From JALYUA01 sp038229875 (GTDB lineage: Bacteria; Acidobacteriota; Thermoanaerobaculia; UBA5066; Gp7-AA6): 10,521 nt of DNA. The translations under genes were made by a program, and so were the position numbers. The stretch lies in the NCBI GenBank assembly GCA_038229875.1, contig JBBROA010000131.1:1-10521 (forward strand), given 5' to 3'. Positions 6,254 through 10,521 of this stretch are shown here, piece by piece. The notes under the pieces were generated by a model. That model saw only the letters and a list, made by a program, of their open reading frames with translations. It did no database searches and was not told the origin of the DNA. Each line of letters starts with the position of its first letter. Positions within the stretch are counted from its first letter, which is position 1.

Positions 6254-8561
6254 AGATGAAAGCCGCGAAGACGGCCATCGCCGTCGCGGCCGAGACGATC
6301 GAGCCGATCAGGAGCCCGGGAGGATGGTAGCGCAGACGGATCGTGTGCTCGCCGGCGGGAAGCTCCAGGCCCACCAGCAGGCCCGCGGCCCGAATGAGCG
6401 AAAGGTCCGTCCCCGATTCGTCGCGGGCCGACCATCCGCCATCCTGCACGACGCTGATCACCGCCGGAACGGCTGCGTTCGCGCGCGAGCGAAAAGAGAT
6501 CTCGTTGGTCCGTTCCTCGTAACCCGAGATCGAGAAGCCGTCGGGCGCTCCGCGTGAGGCGGAGGGTATGCGGCGGGCGCCGAAGACCCGCGGCAGTGCA
6601 TCCGCGTTCTCGAAAACGACCCCGTCGGCGCCCGAATACGCGGGCCGCCATTTCGGTCCCGGCGGCGTCTGGCCGGTATCGCCTCCGAGATAGCGGAGGT
6701 TCAGGAGGTCCAGAGCCGGGGCGTTCCAGTTCGAGAGCCGCTTGAAGTATTTGGCCGGCGGGTAGCCGGCCGCCGCGTCGAGAAAGTCGACGTAATCGCG
6801 GCGCTCGACCGGGTCGTGCGTTCGGATGTCTTCGACCCCCGCGAAGACGTTGGAGTTTGGGAAGAGGACGGCGCCGTCGCCGCCGATCCGGAAAGGCGCG
6901 GGGCGGGTTTTCAAAAATGCGACCATGGGAGTTTCGGGGAAAAGACTCCCCGGCGAGCCGAAGCGGTACAGACGCGTCTGCTGCGCCCCGAGCTCCACTG
7001 CCGCGATGGCGGCAAGGAACACCGCCAGCCGGCGCGCCACCGGGGGGCTCAGAGAAGCGACGGCGACGGCCGCCGTCGCTCCGAGCGCGGCGAGAGAGAA
7101 GAGCAGCGCCTGCATCTGCGCCTCGGCTCCGCCCCCCGACGCATGAAGAGGCGCGAGCCGCCGGTGGACGAGAACCGCGGCGGCCGCGAGCACGCCCGCG
7201 ATCGGCAGGAGAGCGAGCGCGGCGCGTGGTCTGGCCCGCAGGTCACGGCCGAGCCTGTCGAGCTCGAAGGCGGCGAGCGCCGCGCCGCCGAACGCCACCC
7301 AGGAAAGATAGCGCGTCGGGAGCATGAATCGCACGCCGGGAATGTGGAGGAAGATCTCGAAAAAAGGCCACAGGGCCGTCGCGACGGCGAGGGCGAGGCC
7401 GACGGGCACCAGCAACGCGACCGAGTCCGGCCGCCGCTTCACTCCCGGCCGGAGGATGAGCAGGGCCGCCGCGATCCCCGCGAGGCCGAAGTGCCCGAGC
7501 GTCATCTCCGGGAAGTTGCCGGGCAGGCCGGGAATCATGCGCAAAGAAATCTCGTCTCCGAACGAGCGCGGGAAAAGCGTCGTGACGATGGAGTCCAGCC
7601 ATCTCGCGCCGTGCGGCCGCCAGGAGAAAGGCATCCCTCTCCAGAACGCGTCGGCGACGCGGATCCGGTTCGACGCGCTGATCGCGAGGGCCTGCGGAAG
7701 GAGGAGAAACGCGGACAGCCCGATCGCGATCAACGCGCACAGCCCGATGTCCCGCGCGAGGCGGATCGGCGCGGGTAGAGATCCGAGAGCCGCGCGGACG
7801 ACGAGCCAGAGCGCCAGAAACATCGCGCCCAGCACCAGGCTCTCCGGGTGGCCGCAGAGCGGCCAGACGAAGAAGACGCCCGTCAGCAGGACCCCTCCGC
7901 GGCCCCGGACCGCGGGGTTCCGCAGCAGCTCGATTCCGAGGGCGGCCCACGGCCAGAGGCACACGACCGACGTGTGAGGGAAGAGCAGCCAGGGCGTCAT
8001 CGTGAACGAAAGAGCGAACAGGACCGCGCCGAACGCCGCTGGGCCGCGGGAGACGGAGAGCTCGCGCAGCCAGAGAATCATTCCAGTGAACGCCAGGAAG
8101 ATCTTCGCCGCGACCGCCAGCGTGAAGCCCAGGGCGAGAGGGACCGGAAGCATCAGGACCGAGAACGGCGAGAACGGCGCGGACTGGCCGTTTGCGGCGA
8201 GAGGCATCCCTGCCCCGTTCCAGCGGTTGCGCCACGGGAAAGACCCTTCCTTCCAGGCCATCCGCACGGCCTTGGCCCAGGGCGCCATCTGAGTCGCCGC
8301 GTCGTTCAAGTTCGCGTTATAGCGGACCGCGGATCCGACGTGGCTCCAGGGCGGGAGCAGCATCGCGTGATCGACTGGAAGGATCGTTTTCCCGAGAAAA
8401 AAGCCGGGGAAGAGGAGGACGACCGGCAGCAGAAATGAAAAGGCCGCTTCGGCGGCGGGAAGAGGCCGCCGGAGGATCCGCACGGCGAAAGACACGGCGG
8501 CGGCGAACGCCGCGAAAAGGAAGAGAAGCCAGGCGGCGTGTGCCAGAGAAACGACCGTCAG
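6204..8561 (-). CDS. YfhO-like polytopic membrane protein (GT-C type, putative glycosyltransferase)
   Basis: The frame encodes about 785 residues with a dozen or so membrane helices and a soluble domain near the C terminus, as in the YfhO family (PF09586). Recognisable parts, numbered from the start given, are PVDHAMLLPPW (62-72), an acidic first-loop motif; NLNDAATQMAPW (84-95); CGHPESLVLG (236-245); PGVRFMLPTRYL (408-419); the late soluble part with LNLRYLGG (620-627) and VVFENADALPRVFGARRI (648-665); and the final helix after YHPPGLLIGS (745-754). Bacillus YfhO has a role in teichoic acid glycosylation, so lipid-linked sugar transfer is a fair inference. The start is a problem: no ATG, GTG or TTG lies near the expected N terminus. 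CTG 8561, overlapping the preceding stop by four bases (CTGA), keeps the first helix. GTG 8495 would delete most of it, and in-frame upstream codons run through the methyltransferase gene. Confidence 0.8.
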   Translation of the reverse strand: MTVVSLAHAAWLLFLFAAFAAAVSFAVRILRRPLPAAEAAFSFLLPVVLLFPGFFLGKTILPVDHAMLLPPWSHVGSAVRYNANLNDAATQMAPWAKAVRMAWKEGSFPWRNRWNGAGMPLAANGQSAPFSPFSVLMLPVPLALGFTLAVAAKIFLAFTGMILWLRELSVSRGPAAFGAVLFALSFTMTPWLLFPHTSVVCLWPWAALGIELLRNPAVRGRGGVLLTGVFFVWPLCGHPESLVLGAMFLALWLVVRAALGSLPAPIRLARDIGLCALIAIGLSAFLLLPQALAISASNRIRVADAFWRGMPFSWRPHGARWLDSIVTTLFPRSFGDEISLRMIPGLPGNFPEMTLGHFGLAGIAAALLILRPGVKRRPDSVALLVPVGLALAVATALWPFFEIFLHIPGVRFMLPTRYLSWVAFGGAALAAFELDRLGRDLRARPRAALALLPIAGVLAAAAVLVHRRLAPLHASGGGAEAQMQALLFSLAALGATAAVAVASLSPPVARRLAVFLAAIAAVELGAQQTRLYRFGSPGSLFPETPMVAFLKTRPAPFRIGGDGAVLFPNSNVFAGVEDIRTHDPVERRDYVDFLDAAAGYPPAKYFKRLSNWNAPALDLLNLRYLGGDTGQTPPGPKWRPAYSGADGVVFENADALPRVFGARRIPSASRGAPDGFSISGYEERTNEISFRSRANAAVPAVISVVQDGGWSARDESGTDLSLIRAAGLLVGLELPAGEHTIRLRYHPPGLLIGSIVSAATAMAVFAAFIFRRPKRPRYSPASDWD

Positions 8562-9208
8562 CTGATGGCGATGGCTTCTCGAAACGAGTCGACTAATTTC
8601 GCTGGAAGCGGGCGGGGCGCCGCTCGCCCCGAGGCCTCCGCGATGATGACGTGCGGGAGATCGGGTGTGTCTTCCCACGTCTCGTGCCTCTCGAGCCCTC
8701 GCAGCTCGGCGACGTCGCTTTCGCCGTAGGGCTGGAAGCGCACCGTCGCAAAACCGCTCGCGCGGAGGACCGCTGCGAGCGACGGGGCGTTGTAGAGAAA
8801 CCGGTGGCCCCAGCCGTGGAACGCGCGGTTCATCTGAAAACAGTCTCGCAGGCTCTCGGTGTCGTCGGACCATCTTCCGATCTGGTAGTGAGTCAGGTAG
8901 ACCCAGTCGAGATTCGGCGTCGAGAGGCGTAGAACCCCTTCGTCTTTCAGAGCGCGGCGGCACTCCGCCAGAAACGCAAGGCCGTCGTCGAGCGACAGGT
9001 GCTCCAGGAAGTGTTCCGCGTAGACGGCCTCGACGCCGTCGAAAGGGAGCCCGGACGTGACGTCTAAGACCCGGTCGACGCCGGGGAGAGGGCGGCTGTC
9101 GATGTTCACCCAGCCCGGGATGGCTTCGCTGCCGCAGCCAACGTGCAGACGCGTCGGGGCAGAGGACGAGGGCGCAGTCGGCGCGGCTTCTTTGCGGAAG
9201 AACTTCAT
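8558..9208 (-). CDS. Small SAM-dependent methyltransferase of the polysaccharide-cluster type
   Basis: The 216-residue protein has a variant motif I, LHVGCGSEAIPGWVNIDSRP (21-40), in which the glycine loop runs straight into the GWVNID strand-2 segment ending in D37. Next come VLDVTSGLPF (47-56), VEAVYAEHFLEHLS (59-72) and ALKDEGVLRLSTPNLDWV (86-103). The C-terminal half has HGWGHRFLYNAPSLAAVLRASGF (131-153) and YGESDVAELRGLERH (161-175), typical of methyltransferases found among exopolysaccharide and glycan genes. ATG 9208 starts the recognisable domain; the frame stays open upstream, but that part is the antisense of the hydrolase gene and looks non-coding. No strong Shine-Dalgarno site is visible. 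It lies 37 bases after the hydrolase and overlaps the YfhO-like gene by four bases if that starts at CTG. The acceptor is unknown. Confidence 0.85.
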   Translation of the reverse strand: MKFFRKEAAPTAPSSSAPTRLHVGCGSEAIPGWVNIDSRPLPGVDRVLDVTSGLPFDGVEAVYAEHFLEHLSLDDGLAFLAECRRALKDEGVLRLSTPNLDWVYLTHYQIGRWSDDTESLRDCFQMNRAFHGWGHRFLYNAPSLAAVLRASGFATVRFQPYGESDVAELRGLERHETWEDTPDLPHVIIAEASGRAAPRPLPAKLVDSFREAIAIS

Positions 9209-9245
9209 CGCGCTCGAGTCTTTACCACAGAGACGGTTGTGCGAA

Positions 9246-10031
9246 TTACGAGAGCGCGGCGCGGAAGAACGCCGCCAGCGCTGCGGCGACGGCTCTCGGC
9301 CGCTCGATCGGCGTGGCGTGACCGGAGCCCGGTATTTCCACGAACTGGGCGCCCCGGATCGACGCCGCCATCGCGCGCGCTCCCTCGGGCGGAGTGATCT
9401 CGTCCTTTTCCCCGACGATGACGAGAGTGGGGATCGAGATCTCCGCGAGAAATCCGGTCCGGTCCGGCCGGTCGCGCATCGCTTCGAGGTCCGACTGCAG
9501 CGTCGCGGCCGTCTGGCGCAGGATCGTGCGGCGAACGCGCTCGACCACGTCGGCCCGGCCTCGGGCTTCCGCGGAGAGCAGCTTCGGGACCATCGAGTCC
9601 GCCACGGCGGCGGCGCCGCCCGCCTGGACGGAGGCGAGGCTTTCTTGACGTCCCGCCCGGCCCGCCTCGTCGTCCGCCTCGGCCCGGGTGTCGAGCAGGG
9701 CGACCGCCCCGATCCCGGCGGGCTGGTCGCGGAGAAGACCCAGGACGGCATAACCGCCCATCGAGAATCCGGCGATTCCGACCGGTGGCGGAGAGGCCGA
9801 GACGAGCGCGGCCAGGAAGTCGGCGTAACTCTGGATAGTCCCCTCAGCAGGCACGGGATTCTCGGGACGTCCCGGGAGATCCGGCTTCAAGACCCGGAAC
9901 TCGGTCGAGAGCACCCGCGCGACGCCGGACCACATCCCGCCGTCCAGCGGATATCCGTGCACGAGCACCAACGTCGGGCCGCTGCCGAGCTCCCGGACCT
10001 CGAAGCTTTGACCCTCTTTCTCGACGCGCAT
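9246..10031 (-). CDS. Alpha/beta-fold hydrolase
   Basis: The 261-residue protein is a compact single-domain alpha/beta hydrolase. The oxyanion-hole motif is LVLVHGYPLDGGMW (21-34). The nucleophile elbow is GIAGFSMGGYAVLG (85-98) with S90. The acid is D210 in VIVGEKDEITPP, and the histidine is H238 in IPGSGHATPIERP. A lid-like helical segment lies about 115-190. The full triad suggests an active esterase or related hydrolase (Abhydrolase_6 type); substrate cannot be read from sequence. ATG 10031 is chosen because MRVEKEGQSFEVREL is a normal family N terminus, while further upstream the frame crosses the intergenic control region and gives a basic, unstructured sequence. It is the first gene of a probable three-gene minus-strand operon with the methyltransferase and the YfhO-like protein, which hints at trimming an ester or acyl group in the same pathway. 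Confidence 0.88.
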   Translation of the reverse strand: MRVEKEGQSFEVRELGSGPTLVLVHGYPLDGGMWSGVARVLSTEFRVLKPDLPGRPENPVPAEGTIQSYADFLAALVSASPPPVGIAGFSMGGYAVLGLLRDQPAGIGAVALLDTRAEADDEAGRAGRQESLASVQAGGAAAVADSMVPKLLSAEARGRADVVERVRRTILRQTAATLQSDLEAMRDRPDRTGFLAEISIPTLVIVGEKDEITPPEGARAMAASIRGAQFVEIPGSGHATPIERPRAVAAALAAFFRAALS

Positions 10032-10109
10032 GGCCCCATCATAGGTCGGGCGGGCCACCGAAAAACCCCGTCCAAAGTCGCCGGAGTTTGTCACTCCCCG
10101 TGAAATTAA

Positions 10110-10115
10110 TGTCAA
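10110..10115 (-). promoter_or_regulatory. Possible -35 hexamer (TTGACA) for the hydrolase operon
   Basis: Read on the minus strand, 10115-10110 is a perfect TTGACA, 79 bases before the hydrolase ATG. At the usual 16-18 base spacing the -10 region reads about TGACAA or ACAAAC, a poor match to TATAAT. It is therefore only a half-supported promoter. Confidence 0.25.
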
Positions 10116-10244
10116 AAGGCTGTCATTACCCGTCCGCTGAGACGTTCGCCGGCGCCCTGGGAGAGCCCCGGGTTGTAAGAGCAAGTCTTTTGAAATTAGT
10201 GCGTTGCGGCGTCTGACGTCATCGAATTGCAACCGGTTTGGCGC

Positions 10245-10260
10245 GGGCATACGGGTTGCT
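10245..10260 (+). promoter_or_regulatory. Candidate sigma-54 (-24/-12) promoter for the DUF4402-type gene
   Basis: GGGCATACGGGTTGCT has GG and GC at exactly the 10-base separation of the RpoN consensus TGGCACG-N4-TTGCW, and matches GGCA and TTGCT. It deviates at the first T and at the CG after GGCA. The predicted start would be near 10271, leaving a leader of about 95 bases. A competing sigma-70 reading is TTGGCG (10238-10243) with an 18-base spacer to TTATGT (10262-10267). No activator site can be assigned. Confidence 0.3.
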
Positions 10261-10261
10261 C

Positions 10262-10290
10262 TTATGTCTCACGAAAGCCAAAAGACATAA
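10262..10290 (+). promoter_or_regulatory. Perfect 8-bp hairpin or operator in the upstream region
   Basis: TTATGTCT (10262-10269) is the exact reverse complement of AGACATAA (10283-10290), with loop CACGAAAGCCAAA. Depending on the true transcription start, it is either a DNA operator straddling the start or the first stem of a structured 5' leader. The word CACGAAAGCC followed by GACAGCCGG is slightly reminiscent of cyclic-di-GMP-I riboswitch sequence, but the required 5' GGCAAACC arm is absent. Confidence 0.45.
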
Positions 10291-10297
10291 CTGAGAC

Positions 10298-10341
10298 AGC
10301 CGGCGGGTACCTCCCTGGAAGAAGTCCGCAGGGAGCCGGTC
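10298..10341 (+). promoter_or_regulatory. Leader stem-loop upstream of the ribosome-binding site
   Basis: CTCCCTG (10311-10317) pairs with CAGGGAG (10329-10335) around an 11-base loop. Below it CCGG (10300-10303) pairs with CCGG (10336-10339), leaving a one-sided internal loop CGGGTAC. A purine-rich unpaired stretch with the Shine-Dalgarno sequence follows directly. Position just before the RBS suggests an mRNA-stabilising or translation-controlling 5' structure. The pairing is seen; the role is inferred. Confidence 0.45.
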
Positions 10342-10365
10342 AAAAAAAGAACAAGGAGAAAGAAA

Positions 10366-10521
10366 ATGAAGAATGTCACCGTCGCCGCCCTCGCCCTCGT
10401 GGGTCTCTCGCTCGGTGCTTACGCTTCCGCGGCGCAGAACAGCGCGACGGGCACCGGCACCGCCAACGCCCGGATCATCACCGCGATCTCGATCGTCCCC
10501 GGCACTGCGCTGAACTTCGGA
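10366..10521 (+). CDS. Secreted DUF4402-type protein, N-terminal fragment (3' truncated)
   Basis: ATG 10366 has an excellent Shine-Dalgarno sequence, AAGGAGAA (10353-10360), within an A-rich leader. Fifty-two residues are visible before the window ends. Residues 1-22 are a classical signal peptide: MKNVTV, a hydrophobic core, then AYASA with probable cleavage before AQN. The mature part starts with a Thr/Gly/Ala-rich strand and continues ANARIITAISIVPGTALNFG. This is the typical opening of DUF4402 (PF14352) domains: alternating strands and a conserved LNFG. DUF4402 proteins are small exported beta-sandwich proteins of unclear function, sometimes compared with pilin or surface-layer subunits. 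The good RBS, A-rich leader and stable hairpin suggest strong expression, unlike most genes here. The family call rests on a short N-terminal stretch. Confidence 0.7.
   Translation, partial: MKNVTVAALALVGLSLGAYASAAQNSATGTGTANARIITAISIVPGTALNFG

Larger units (their letters stand above)
10032..10365. promoter_or_regulatory. Divergent control region between the hydrolase operon and the DUF4402-type gene
   Basis: This 334-base stretch holds no credible gene and is less GC-rich than its surroundings. It contains two similar AT-rich words (GTGAAATTAATG near 10100 and TTGAAATTAGTG near 10190), a perfect palindrome TGACGTCA (10214-10221), an inverted repeat GCAACC/GGTTGC (10229-10234 and 10254-10259), a sigma-54-like box, and two leader hairpins listed separately. 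CTGAGAC occurs twice (10137-10143 and 10291-10297). The density of symmetrical words suggests regulated transcription of the plus-strand gene. Confidence 0.5.

Noticed and set aside
6816..7778. A 320-codon plus-strand open frame opposite the YfhO-like gene
   Set aside because: Its translation is almost entirely Arg, Glu, Gly and Ala, typical of a GC-rich antisense shadow.
9209..9751. A 181-residue N-terminal extension of the small methyltransferase
   Set aside because: The extension is Arg/Ser/Pro-rich and antisense-like relative frame of the hydrolase gene; the domain begins at ATG 9208.
10245..10350. Cyclic-di-GMP-I (GEMM) riboswitch upstream of the DUF4402-type gene
   Set aside because: CACGAAAGCC and GACAGCCGG resemble parts of the 3' half, but no GGCAAACC arm or correctly placed partner stem could be found. 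A covariance-model search would settle it.

Overview
The window is GC-rich, densely coded bacterial DNA with both terminal genes cut by the window edges. The gene families suggest a Gram-negative soil or sediment bacterium, most likely Acidobacteriota (Thermoanaerobaculia-like). The clues are a secreted protein with a Thr/Pro linker and a VPTLS-type C-terminal anchor, a subtilase with a C-terminal domain I associate with that group, and a DUF4402-type secreted protein. This placement rests on family recall rather than a marker gene. I saw no rRNA, tRNA, CRISPR array, transposase, integrase or phage gene.

Layout, left to right. (1) 1-429 (+): C-terminal end of a surface repeat protein, followed by a strong hairpin at 444-477. 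(2) 651-1547 (+): membrane-anchored YpfJ-type zinc metallopeptidase. (3) 1679-3211 (+): GT39-like polytopic glycosyltransferase whose last residues run into a repeat-rich gap. (4) 3212-3557: gene-free stretch with stacked inverted repeats and a 65-bp tandem repeat. (5) 3558-4499 (-): class I SAM methyltransferase. It is divergent from (6) 4568-6253 (+), a secreted S8 serine peptidase. (7) A minus-strand cluster, in transcription order: alpha/beta hydrolase (10031-9246), small SAM methyltransferase (9208-8558) and a large YfhO-like membrane protein (8561-6204), closely spaced enough to be one operon. (8) 10032-10365: divergent control region with palindromes, a sigma-54-like box and leader hairpins. 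(9) 10366-10521 (+): start of a secreted DUF4402-type protein.

The common theme is the cell envelope and the exterior: two secreted or surface proteins, two exported or anchored peptidases, two GT-C-type membrane proteins and two methyltransferases of the kind often found near polysaccharide genes. The hydrolase-methyltransferase-YfhO group is the most coherent unit and may modify a lipid-linked or surface glycan, but no substrate can be read from sequence. I found no clear new defence or mobile system. The items most worth checking are the C-terminal domain of the subtilase, the structured region before the DUF4402 gene, the repeat block at 3160-3480, and the start of the YfhO-like gene, which lacks a conventional start codon at the expected place.
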